Assembly: GCF_000024865.1 (NCBI RefSeq)
Contig: NC_013595.1
Coordinates: forward strand, 8,060,001 to 8,124,000
Direction of reading: 5' to 3'
Source: Streptosporangium roseum DSM 43021
GTDB lineage: Bacteria; Actinomycetota; Actinomycetes; Streptosporangiales; Streptosporangiaceae
DNA: 64,000 nt
Shown: in pieces, positions 23,686 through 31,675 of the stretch
Position numbering within the stretch: position 1 is the stretch's first letter
How the letters are laid out: each line of letters starts with the position of its first letter
Translations under genes and position numbers: made by a program
Notes under the pieces: generated by a model
What the model was told of the DNA's origin: nothing
What the model saw: the letters and a program-made list of their open reading frames with translations, nothing else
The model's database searches: none

Positions 23686-26253
23686 GTGGCAGGCAATCTG
23701 ACCCGTGACGAGGCCCGCGAGCGCGCACGTCTGCTCAGTGTGCAGTCATATGCGGTGGAGCTCGACCTGACGGAGGGCGAGGAGCGTTTCGAGAGCGTCA
23801 CCACGGTCCGGTTCACCAGCGCCCAGGCGGGTGCGGAGACGTTCATCGACCTGGCCGACGCGAAGGTGCGCAAGGCCGTGCTGAACGGCACCGAGCTCGA
23901 CGTGAGCGGCTACGACCCGGAGACCGGGCGGCTCCCGCTGCCCGCCCTGGCCGAGACCAACGAGCTGCGCATCGACGCCGACTGCTCCTACACGCGCACC
24001 GGCGAGGGCCTGCACCGCTTCGTCGACCCGGTCGACAAGAGCGTCTACCTCCACAGCCAGTTCGAGACGGCCGACGCCCACCGGATGTACGCCTGCTTCG
24101 ACCAGCCCGACCTGAAGGCCACCTTCGAGCTGACCGTGCTCGCGCCCTCCTACTGGGAGGTCATCTCCAACGCGGCGCCCGACTCCGCCGAGGAGCTCCA
24201 GGAGCACCGCGGCCGCCACGGCGCGCTCCAGGCCGCCAAGCGCTGGCACTTCCCCGCCACCCCGGTGATGTCCACCTACATCACCGCCCTGTGCGCCGGG
24301 CCGTACCACAAGGTGACCTCCGAGCACGACGGCATCCCGCTGGGCCTGTACTGCCGGGCCTCGCTCGCCGAGCACCTGGACGCCGACAACCTCTTCGAGA
24401 TCACCCGGCAGGGGTTCGACTTCTTCCACAAGATCTTCGGCGTCCGCTACCCGTTCGGGAAGTACGACCAGCTCTTCGTGCCCGAGTTCAACGCGGGCGC
24501 GATGGAGAACGCCGGCTGCGTGACCTTCCTGGAGGACTACGTCTTCCGCTCCCGCGTCACCGACGCGATCATCGAGCGCCGCGCAGAGACGATCCTGCAC
24601 GAGATGGCGCACATGTGGTTCGGCGACCTGGTCACCATGCGCTGGTGGGACGACCTGTGGCTGAACGAGTCGTTCGCCACCTACGCCTCGGTGCTCTGCC
24701 AGGCCGAGGCCACCCGCTGGGGCCAGGGCGCGTGGACGACCTTCGCCAACGTGGAGAAGGCCTGGGCCTACCGCCAGGACCAGCTGCCCTCGACCCACCC
24801 GATCGCCGCCGACATCGTCGACATGCACGCGGTCGAGGTCAACTTCGACGGCATCACCTACGCCAAGGGCGCCTCGGTGCTCAAGCAGCTCGTCGCCTAC
24901 GTGGGGCTGGACAACTTCCTGGCCGGCGTCCGCGACTACTTCAACGAGCACGCGTGGGGCAACACCACGCTGGCGGACCTGCTCGGCGCGCTGGAGCGCA
25001 CCTCGGGCCGCGACCTGTCCTCCTGGTCCAAGGAGTGGCTGGAGACCTCCTGGGTCAACACGCTGCGCCCGTCGTTCACCACCGACCCCGAGGGCCGCTT
25101 CCTCTCCTTCGAGGTGCTGCAGGAGGCCCCGGCCGACTACCCGACGCTGCGCTCGCATCGCGTCGCCGTCGGCCTGTACTCCCTGCGGGGTGAGGAGCTG
25201 GTCCGCACCAAGCGGGTCGAGCTCGACGTGGTCGGCGCGCGCACGGCGGTGGCCGAGCTGGTCGGCGAGGTCCAGCCGGACCTGATCCTGATCAACGACG
25301 ACGACCTGACCTACGCCAAGGTCCGGCTCGACGAGCGCTCGCTGCAGACGCTGGTGAACGGCGGCATCGCCAGGTTCACCGAGTCGCTGCCGCGCGCCCT
25401 GTGCTGGTCGGCCGCCTGGGACATGACCCGTGACGCGGAGATGTCCACCCGCGACTATGTCGCCCTGGTCGTCTCCGGCATCGCGTCGATCAAGGACATC
25501 ACCGTCACGCAGACGGTCCTCCGCCAGGCCCGCCAGGCGGTCCAGCAGTACGCCGACCCGGCCTGGCGCGCCGAGGGCCTGGCCCTGCTGGCCTCCTCCC
25601 TGCGGTCCCTGGTCGCCGGGGCCGAGGCGGGCTCCGACCACCAGCTCGCCTACGTCAACGCCCTGTCCGGCGTGGCGACCTCCGCCGAGGACCTGGCGTT
25701 CCTCAAGGCCCTGCTGGACGGCTCGGCCGCGCTCGACGGGCTGACCGTGGACACCGACCTGCGCTGGACGCTGATCCACTCCCTGGTCTCCGGCGGCGTG
25801 CTCGGCGAGGAGGACATCGCCGAGGAGCTCCTGCGCGACGCCACCGCCACCGGCGAGCGCTCCGCCGCGCTCTGCCGCGCCTCCCTCCCGACGGCCGAGG
25901 GCAAGGCGAAGGCCTGGAGCACGATCACCGAGGGCAAGCTGAGCGGCGCCCTGCTCCGCTCGACGGTCATCGGCTTCATGGACCCCCAGCACCCGGACCT
26001 GCTGGAGCCGTACGCCGCGAAGTACTTCGAGGAGATCGGCCGGATCTGGAAGTCCTGGACCTTCGACAGCGCCCAGAGCTTCGCCAACGGCTGCTACCCG
26101 GCCCTGGCCATCTCCCCGGAGACCGTCGCCAGGACCCAGGACTTCATCTCCGCCGACCAGCCTCCGCACGCCCTCAAGCGCCTCCTGCTGGAGGGCGCCG
26201 ACGGCGTCAGCCGCGCCCTGCGCGCCCAGGCCAAGGACACCCCGGCGGCCTGA
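23686..26253 (+). CDS. pepN: Aminopeptidase N (M1 family)
   Basis: This 855-residue zinc aminopeptidase removes N-terminal residues from peptides in the cytoplasm. Hallmarks are the exopeptidase motif GAMEN (about 271-275) and the zinc site HEMAHMWFGD (H305, E306, H309) with the third ligand in LNESFATY (E328). A C-terminal ERAP1-like helical domain follows (about 520-850). The length matches the actinomycete PepN group. The GTG at 23686 has a gagggag ribosome site; the frame is open further upstream but with no family match. Cytosolic, with no signal peptide. Confidence 0.96.
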   Translation: MAGNLTRDEARERARLLSVQSYAVELDLTEGEERFESVTTVRFTSAQAGAETFIDLADAKVRKAVLNGTELDVSGYDPETGRLPLPALAETNELRIDADCSYTRTGEGLHRFVDPVDKSVYLHSQFETADAHRMYACFDQPDLKATFELTVLAPSYWEVISNAAPDSAEELQEHRGRHGALQAAKRWHFPATPVMSTYITALCAGPYHKVTSEHDGIPLGLYCRASLAEHLDADNLFEITRQGFDFFHKIFGVRYPFGKYDQLFVPEFNAGAMENAGCVTFLEDYVFRSRVTDAIIERRAETILHEMAHMWFGDLVTMRWWDDLWLNESFATYASVLCQAEATRWGQGAWTTFANVEKAWAYRQDQLPSTHPIAADIVDMHAVEVNFDGITYAKGASVLKQLVAYVGLDNFLAGVRDYFNEHAWGNTTLADLLGALERTSGRDLSSWSKEWLETSWVNTLRPSFTTDPEGRFLSFEVLQEAPADYPTLRSHRVAVGLYSLRGEELVRTKRVELDVVGARTAVAELVGEVQPDLILINDDDLTYAKVRLDERSLQTLVNGGIARFTESLPRALCWSAAWDMTRDAEMSTRDYVALVVSGIASIKDITVTQTVLRQARQAVQQYADPAWRAEGLALLASSLRSLVAGAEAGSDHQLAYVNALSGVATSAEDLAFLKALLDGSAALDGLTVDTDLRWTLIHSLVSGGVLGEEDIAEELLRDATATGERSAALCRASLPTAEGKAKAWSTITEGKLSGALLRSTVIGFMDPQHPDLLEPYAAKYFEEIGRIWKSWTFDSAQSFANGCYPALAISPETVARTQDFISADQPPHALKRLLLEGADGVSRALRAQAKDTPAA

Positions 26254-26265
26254 TCCGGCCGTCCC

Positions 26266-26298
26266 GGACGCCCCTCGCCATCGCGGCGGGGGGCGTCC
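26266..26298 (+). terminator. Strong hairpin after pepN
   Basis: ggacgcccc pairs with ggggcgtcc, and the stem continues through one T-G wobble and cgcc/ggcg to a 5-base loop, about 14 pairs in all. It starts 13 bases beyond the pepN stop and has no T-run. Confidence 0.75.
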
Positions 26299-26465
26299 TC
26301 GCGTTCCCGGCGCCGGACGGCCGGCGGCCACCCGGGAGGCACGATCAATGCGGCTGCCACGGTCAGATGATGGTAAAAATAGGCTCTACCTGCGAAAACG
26401 GACTGAAATCCCGCTTTGCACAGACAATGTCCTCCGTCATCCGCATGCCGTGAGAAGGTGATCAA

Positions 26466-27428
26466 GTGGAATCGGCACGTGACCTACTCATCTCCCTGGC
26501 GCGGAGATACGCCTTCGCCGACCTCGGAGCACTGGCCTCGGACGTCGTCGATGACGCGGGTGACATCGAGGCGGTGTGCGAGTTCGGGCAACGGCTGCTC
26601 TCGCTCGACGCGGAGGACTTCGCCGTCGAGGCGCGGGCCGTACCCAACGACCTGAGGCGCCGGGCCAGAGCGTGCACCATGCCGCAGACCCCCCGGGAGC
26701 AGCCACGCGGCGCGCTGGAGTCGCTGCGGCCCGCCTACGGGCTGCTGCTGGAGACGATCGCGGTCCGGTGGCACCGGCGCGAGCTGAGCCCCATGGTCGC
26801 CGCCATCCACATCGCCAGCGAGTATCTGCCGCTGCTCGCCTTCGAGCCGCTGCTGGGCAACGCCGGCGACCCGGCGCGCTGGCCTCGGGGCCTCAGCGCG
26901 GAGGGCAGCAGGTTCGGCGTGATCGGCGACCGCGAGTGCGACCACACCAAGTCGGAGCAGTCGGCCGTCAACCGGACCCTGCGGGTGGCCGGGGAGCCGG
27001 CCGAGGGCTGGCGGGCCTACTTCGACCGGCAGCACAGCCAGGTGGCGGGCGCGCTCGCCACCTGCGTGGCCGGCTGCCGCAACCCCTGCACCGCGATGGA
27101 CTGGGTGGCCCCGGACCGCCGCGAGGACCTCGCCGTGCGCGCCCGGGTGGCGCTGACCTTCGCCGACACCCCCCTGGTACGGCTGCGCCATGCGGCCCCG
27201 GTGGGCCACGGGTTCGGCGTGCCCTCCCCCGAGGAGGTCCTTGAGGCCTGGCAGCGCAGCCGGGCGATCCTCAGCAAGAACGAGGTGGGCGACGAGGCCA
27301 CCAAGGAGGACGGCTTCCCCCTGCCGGGCCTGCCCAGCCTGTTCTCCGCCGTCGCCGCCGCGCCCGTGCCCCCTTCGACGCTGCTGACCGACATCACCAC
27401 CCATCTGGTGAAGCTCCTGCGGCTCTGA
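26466..27428 (+). CDS. Hypothetical protein with Cys-rich central motif
   Basis: The gene encodes 320 residues with normal coding bias and a plausible ribosome site (aaggtga) before a GTG start. I do not recognise the family. Visible features: a helical, acidic N-terminal third; a tract MVAAIHIASEYLPLLAFEPLLG; then RECDHTKSEQSAVNRTLR and a Cys cluster CVAGCRNPCTAMDW (about residues 200-212) that could bind a metal; and a hydrophobic C-terminus. No signal peptide. It stands alone between pepN and a tandem-repeat block, with a large upstream leader. Confidence 0.75.
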   Translation: MESARDLLISLARRYAFADLGALASDVVDDAGDIEAVCEFGQRLLSLDAEDFAVEARAVPNDLRRRARACTMPQTPREQPRGALESLRPAYGLLLETIAVRWHRRELSPMVAAIHIASEYLPLLAFEPLLGNAGDPARWPRGLSAEGSRFGVIGDRECDHTKSEQSAVNRTLRVAGEPAEGWRAYFDRQHSQVAGALATCVAGCRNPCTAMDWVAPDRREDLAVRARVALTFADTPLVRLRHAAPVGHGFGVPSPEEVLEAWQRSRAILSKNEVGDEATKEDGFPLPGLPSLFSAVAAAPVPPSTLLTDITTHLVKLLRL

Positions 27429-27464
27429 GCGCAGGCCCGCCGGGGCTCAGGAGGGGCCGCCGCG

Positions 27465-27616
27465 GGCTCCGGCCGGAAGATCCACCAGGCGCACCGGAAG
27501 GCTCGCCACAGGCTCCGGACGGAAGATCCACCAGGCGGCCCGGGAAGGCTCCCCACAGGCTCCGGACGGAAGATCCGCCCAGGCGGGCCTCAGGAGGGCT
27601 CGCCACAGGCTCCGGA
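27465..27616. repeat. 46-50-bp tandem repeat, about three and a half copies
   Basis: Copies start with ggctccgg at 27465, 27511, 27558 and 27608, spaced 46, 47 and 50 bases apart. Each contains ggaagatccaccaggc-like and ggctcgccaca-like parts. The last copy runs into the 3' end of the leftward Pycsar-effector-like gene and encodes its final residues. Confidence 0.9.
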
Positions 27617-28249
27617 CGGGGCGCAGTGGCCCGCCGCGGGCGTCGGCTGGACCGCCGGGGCCATGGGCCTGCCGAAGAAGTCCCACGACGTGATGGCCTG
27701 ACCGACGATCACCGAGAGAGCGCAGCAGACGACGGAGACCACCAGCAGGATCGTCCCCCTGCGGACGTAGCGCTTCTTGGCGTCGGCGACGGCGCTGAGC
27801 CTCCTGATCCCCAGCACGAGCTCGTCGGCCCGGACCCGGGTCTCCTGGCTCGCCATGCGGGCCCTCAGGTCCGCGAGCGCGCTGCGGGCGAAGGCGCCGG
27901 CTCGGGAGTCCTCGACCGGGGGATCGCCGTCCTGCGGGCTCTCGGCCTGCGCGAGGCCGGCGTAGGAGCGGCGGCGCTCCACCGTCTGCCCGGCGAGCCG
28001 CGCGCTACGGGGGTAGAGCGCGCCGGCGAGCATCAGGATTCCCATCACGCAGAAGAAGACGCCGGTCCACCAGAGCCACTCCACCTGGCTGGGCAGCTCC
28101 TCCGGCCGCCACCCGTTGCCCAGCAGCACGCCGAGGACCGCCGCCACCAGCAGGGCGACGGCCTTGCGGTCCACCCTGCCGATGTCGTCGCGCACGTCGG
28201 CGAGGACCGTCGTGATGTAGCCGAGGGTCTCGTCCCGCTCCTGCCGCAC
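27590..28249 (-). CDS. Pycsar-effector-like (PycTM/DUF5706-type) membrane protein
   Basis: This protein has 219 residues from a GTG with a strong ggggggagg ribosome site. The layout resembles PycTM effectors: a cytoplasmic helix ending in RVDRKA just before the first membrane helix (about 28-45), a second helix (58-80), a long helical cytoplasmic segment (90-160) with ELVLGIRRLSAVADAKKRYVRRG, then a third membrane helix (165-186). PycTM proteins disrupt the membrane upon binding cCMP or cUMP in anti-phage Pycsar systems. No nucleotidyl cyclase gene is adjacent, so a defence role is not shown. The final ~20 residues come from a tandem repeat. Confidence 0.65.
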   Translation of the reverse strand: MRQERDETLGYITTVLADVRDDIGRVDRKAVALLVAAVLGVLLGNGWRPEELPSQVEWLWWTGVFFCVMGILMLAGALYPRSARLAGQTVERRRSYAGLAQAESPQDGDPPVEDSRAGAFARSALADLRARMASQETRVRADELVLGIRRLSAVADAKKRYVRRGTILLVVSVVCCALSVIVGQAITSWDFFGRPMAPAVQPTPAAGHCAPSGACGEPS

Positions 28250-28323
28250 CGCGCCTCCCCCCGCGACGTGACCCGTCGGCGTGTCACCCACGATCTTCAG
28301 CACCACCCGATTATGCGAGAAGG

Positions 28324-28698
28324 TCACCTGCGGCGGGAAGCCAGGTCCGCGAGCAGCCCCAGTCCGGCGACGAGCCCGTCGGCCAGGTCTCCCTCGCCGA
28401 AGGCGGCCGCCATCGACATCGCGGCCAGGCGGCACTCCCCGTCAGGAAGCCTACGTCTGGCGTGGGGGCCCGTGACGATCTCCAGGGCCCTGTCTCCGGG
28501 ATCCACGAAGACGAGCACGGCCCTGGCGGCCTCCTCGCCCAGCGCGGCGTGCAGCCGTTCGGAGAAATGGCGGCGCGGGCCGACGGCCGGGCCGAGGTAG
28601 GCGGCGAAGCGCAGGCCGCTGCGGCACCCCGCGGCGCGCAGCGCCTCCCGGACGCCGGCCGCCTGCGCCGGGCTCAGGGCCGGCACCACCGTCACCAT
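28324..28698 (-). CDS. DUF5130-family (TPM-like) protein
   Basis: This protein has 124 residues from the ATG at 28698. It matches the DUF5130/TPM-like group: SGLRFAAYLGPAVGPRRHFSERLHAALG, AVLVFVDPGDRALEIVTG, RRRLPDGECRLAAMSM and GDLADGLVAGL. TPM-fold proteins occur at membranes in photosystem repair or as phosphatase-like folds; the role of DUF5130 is unknown. The start overlaps the stop of the preceding small membrane protein gene by seven bases and the Pycsar-like gene follows 75 bases later, suggesting a three-gene operon. Confidence 0.82.
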   Translation of the reverse strand: MVTVVPALSPAQAAGVREALRAAGCRSGLRFAAYLGPAVGPRRHFSERLHAALGEEAARAVLVFVDPGDRALEIVTGPHARRRLPDGECRLAAMSMAAAFGEGDLADGLVAGLGLLADLASRRR

Positions 28699-28988
28699 CG
28701 CGCCGACGCCCCGCCGGTGGACCGCCCCGGCTCGGAGAGCTCCGCCAGCGAGACCCAGTCCACCCCCGGCACCCGCGTCCGGGGAGCCCCCTGGTCCACC
28801 AGCACCGGACCGGAGGGGCTCCCACCCCGTTCGCTGCCGGACGGGCCGCCGAACCACACCGCGCCCGCCGAGGTGGGGCGGCTCGCGCTCGCGCGCACCT
28901 TGCCGGGCAGCGTCACCAGCAAGGTGATCAGCAGGAACAGGACCGCGGAGGATCCGATGAGAGACCCGAGGACCTGGATCGCGTCCAC
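28692..28988 (-). CDS. Small single-span membrane protein
   Basis: This 98-residue protein has one N-terminal membrane helix (about 5-27, IGSSAVLFLLITLLVTLP). A polar cytoplasmic or external tail follows, with GAVWFGGPSGSERG and DWVSLAEL. Its stop overlaps the DUF5130 start, so they are coupled. It may anchor or partner that protein. The family is not recognised beyond being typical next to DUF5130. Confidence 0.72.
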   Translation of the reverse strand: MDAIQVLGSLIGSSAVLFLLITLLVTLPGKVRASASRPTSAGAVWFGGPSGSERGGSPSGPVLVDQGAPRTRVPGVDWVSLAELSEPGRSTGGASARW

Positions 28989-29016
28989 ACAGCCAACGGT
29001 AGACCTGTGGTGAGAG

Positions 29017-30459
29017 CTAAGTCGAGACCTGCCAGACAGCCGGCCTGCGCTCCCCCCAGAAGCCGCCGCGGGCCGACTCGACCTGCGCCGACACCGAGAT
29101 CAGCGTGCCCTCGTCGCCGAACCGCCCGGCCAGCATGACACCGATCGGCAGGCCGTCGGGAGTCCAGTGCAGCGGGAGGTTGACCGCGGGCTGGCCGCTG
29201 ATGTTGTAGATGGCGGGGAAGGCGGCGAAGCGCTTCATCCGCTCGAAGGTCTCCTCCGGGCTCTCCACGTCCTCGAACCAGCCCACCGGCCGGGGTGACT
29301 GGGTGACGGTCGGGGTGAGCACCGCGTCGTAGAGATCGGTGACCATCAGCCCGAACCGGGTGGCGAGCTGCAGCGCCGACTGGGCCTGCAGGAAGTCGGG
29401 GGCGGGGGTGGCGAAGCCGCGCTCGCGCAGCCAGGCGGTCAGCGGCCGGAGCCGGTCCTGCTTGCTCAGGTCCACCGGGTGCATGCAGGCGAAGGCGTAC
29501 CAGAGGGTCACGAACTGCGGCACCAGCTCCGGGGCGAACGGGGGCGCGATGTCCACCACCTCGTGCCCGAGCGCCGCCAGCTCCGCCGAGGCGTGCTCGT
29601 AGGCGGCGAGCACCTCGGGGTCGACCTCGGTGCCGGGGACGAGCGGCTCGGCGTAGCGGGCGATCCGCAGGCGGCCCGGGTCGCGGCCCACGTAGGCCTC
29701 GAACGAGCCGAGCGCGGGCGGCGGGGCGTAGTAGAGGTCGCCGGGGTTGTCGTGCGTCATCACGTCGAGCAGCGCGGCGGCGTCGGCCACGGTCCGGGTG
29801 ATCGGCCCGTTGGTCGACAGGCCGGCGAGGTCGGGGATGATCGGGGCGAAACTGATCCGGCCCCGGGTCGGCTTGATGCCGTACAGCCCGCAGACCGAGG
29901 CGGGGATCCGGATCGAGCCCGCGCCGTCGCTGCCCTGCGCCGCAGGGGCCAGTCCGGCGGCGACCGCGGCGGCCGCGCCGCCGCTGGAACCGCCCGCGGA
30001 GCGGGAGAGGTCCCAGGGAGTCCGGGTGGGTGGGGAGAGCGAGGTCTCGGTGTAGCAGGACAGCCCGAACTCGGGCGTCGCGGTCTTGCCGAGCATGATC
30101 GTGCCGGCGTCCCTGAGCCGCTCGACCACGCTGTCGTCCACCGGGGCGACGAAGTCCCCGTAGGTGGCCGAGCCGAAGTGGATCGGCACGTCCTTGACCA
30201 GGTTGAGGTCCTTGATCGGGATCGGCACCCCGAGCAGGGGCGAGGAGTCCTCTCCCGCCAGCACCCTGGCCTCGACCTTGTGCGCCTGCTCCAGAGCCAG
30301 TTCGGAGGTGACGGTCGCGTAGGCGCCGACCTCCGGGTCCAGCCGCGCGATGCGGTCGAGGTAGTGCTCGGCGATCTCGACGGGCGAGATCTCCCTGCGT
30401 TTCACGGCTGCCGCCTGCTCCAGGGCGGTAAGATCATGTATGTGGGCCACGTCCCGCAC
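29017..30459 (-). CDS. Amidase (amidase signature family)
   Basis: This 480-residue enzyme has a complete Ser-cisSer-Lys triad: K83 (PIKDLNLV), cis-Ser158 (SAGGSSGGAAAA) and nucleophile Ser182 (GSDGAGSIRIPA). It hydrolyses a small amide of unknown nature. It is unlikely to be GatA because no gatB/gatC is near and it has a long C-terminal substrate region of its own. The start is GTG at 30459, or the GTG at 30450 (AHIHDLT...); neither has a clear ribosome site. It is divergent from the NERD gene. Confidence 0.93.
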   Translation of the reverse strand: MRDVAHIHDLTALEQAAAVKRREISPVEIAEHYLDRIARLDPEVGAYATVTSELALEQAHKVEARVLAGEDSSPLLGVPIPIKDLNLVKDVPIHFGSATYGDFVAPVDDSVVERLRDAGTIMLGKTATPEFGLSCYTETSLSPPTRTPWDLSRSAGGSSGGAAAAVAAGLAPAAQGSDGAGSIRIPASVCGLYGIKPTRGRISFAPIIPDLAGLSTNGPITRTVADAAALLDVMTHDNPGDLYYAPPPALGSFEAYVGRDPGRLRIARYAEPLVPGTEVDPEVLAAYEHASAELAALGHEVVDIAPPFAPELVPQFVTLWYAFACMHPVDLSKQDRLRPLTAWLRERGFATPAPDFLQAQSALQLATRFGLMVTDLYDAVLTPTVTQSPRPVGWFEDVESPEETFERMKRFAAFPAIYNISGQPAVNLPLHWTPDGLPIGVMLAGRFGDEGTLISVSAQVESARGGFWGERRPAVWQVST

Positions 30460-30593
30460 AGTAAGCGCAGAAGGCCGGGTTATCTAGAGAGGAAATGAGT
30501 AGATACCCGGATCAGAACCCCGCCAAGCGAGTGATGGCGGTCACAAAAGTATGAGATACCCAATACTAGGCACCCCCATGGACGTCAGCTACC

Positions 30594-31427
30594 GTGAGTT
30601 ACGTGGAATCCGGTCAGGTACCAGAAGACGGTAACTCTACGTCACCAATTTGGGTCAGCGACCGACCGGCCGAGGACAGGCCGCCGTCTCGACCCACCGC
30701 GCCCGCGTCTACGTACGCACCCGTCGAGCGCGCTTCCCTGCGCAGCCTGCTCGACCATCCCAAATACCGCCATCTGCGCCGTCGCCTCCTGATCGCGGTC
30801 GGCGTGGGAGTGCTCGCGGGCATCCTGCTCTCGAGCTGGCGGCTGGGGGTCACCGCGGCCGTCGTGGCCGCGATCGTCGACACGGTGCTGCACGCCCGCA
30901 CGAACTCGACCGTGCCCGCCTGGCGGCGCGCCTCGGTCGCGGAGCGGCGCACGGAGGCCCAGCTCAAGAGGCTGGAGCGAGGTGGTTACCGCACCCTGCA
31001 CGCCCGTGCGATCCCGGACAGCGAGGCCCAGATCGACCACCTGGTCGTGGGTCCCACCGGGGTCTACGCCGTCGACTCGGAGAAATGGGACAAGCGCCTG
31101 CCGGTCCGCGTCCAGTCGCACCGCAAGCTGTTCCACGGGCCGTTCAACCAGAAGCCCCGCCTCGACGAGGCGCGCTGGGAGGCGTCCCGGGCCGCCGAGC
31201 TGATCGGCGAGACACTCGGCCACGAGGTCACGATCGTGCCGTCCCTGGCGATCTACGGCCCGGCGATCCCGTGGAAGATCCTCAACGTCCGCGAGGTCGA
31301 CGTCTTCGACGGCAGTCGTGTCCGTAAATGGATCACCAAACGGGAGCGGTCACTCACCGAGACCGAGATCGACAGGATCTACGAGGCCGCCGGGCAGGTT
31401 CTGCCCGCGCGCTACCCCGAATCCTGA
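30594..31427 (+). CDS. NERD-domain membrane protein
   Basis: This 277-residue protein has a polar Pro-rich N-terminus (1-55), two close membrane helices (about 63-95), and a C-terminal NERD (nuclease-related) domain. The domain carries AQIDHLVVGPTGVYAVDSEKWDK, which keeps the Asp...Glu-x-Lys pattern of the restriction-endonuclease-like fold, and a C-terminal helical part. NERD proteins are presumed nucleases or DNA-processing proteins; no experimental role is known for this type. The start is GTG without a good ribosome site. Confidence 0.88.
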   Translation: MSYVESGQVPEDGNSTSPIWVSDRPAEDRPPSRPTAPASTYAPVERASLRSLLDHPKYRHLRRRLLIAVGVGVLAGILLSSWRLGVTAAVVAAIVDTVLHARTNSTVPAWRRASVAERRTEAQLKRLERGGYRTLHARAIPDSEAQIDHLVVGPTGVYAVDSEKWDKRLPVRVQSHRKLFHGPFNQKPRLDEARWEASRAAELIGETLGHEVTIVPSLAIYGPAIPWKILNVREVDVFDGSRVRKWITKRERSLTETEIDRIYEAAGQVLPARYPES

Positions 31428-31462
31428 CCCCGGGCCCTCACGGCCCGTCCCCCTTCCCCTCC

Positions 31463-31517
31463 GACGGGAGTCTCCGGCGGGGCGCCTCACGCGCCACCCG
31501 CACCGGCGGCTCCCGTC
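31463..31517 (+). terminator. Nested hairpin after the NERD gene
   Basis: gacgggag (31463-31470) pairs with ctcccgtc (31510-31517), enclosing ggcgc-ctcac-gcgcc (31481-31495). It begins 35 bases after the NERD stop and is a likely terminator. The ilvD leader begins soon after; ttccgttcctccgttcctcc repeats lie just beyond. Confidence 0.5.
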
Positions 31518-31675
31518 TTCCGTTCCTCCGTTCCTCCGTTCTCCGTCCGGCCCGCGCCCCCGATCCGCCATCGGCCGGTCGGGGGCCGTATGTCTCGTGC
31601 CGTGGACAGGCGTCTCACGCACCGGGCGGTAGCCGTACCATTTGAGGACACGGTCTCGATGATGGGAGAAGCCTC

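Noticed and set aside
23746..26331. 861-codon minus-strand frame
   Set aside because: Shadow of pepN caused by high GC at third positions; Val/Gly/Arg/Gln-rich nonsense.
27017..27686. Minus-strand frames running through the 46-50-bp repeats
   Set aside because: They cross antisense sequence of the 320-residue gene and change frame between repeats; no start signals.
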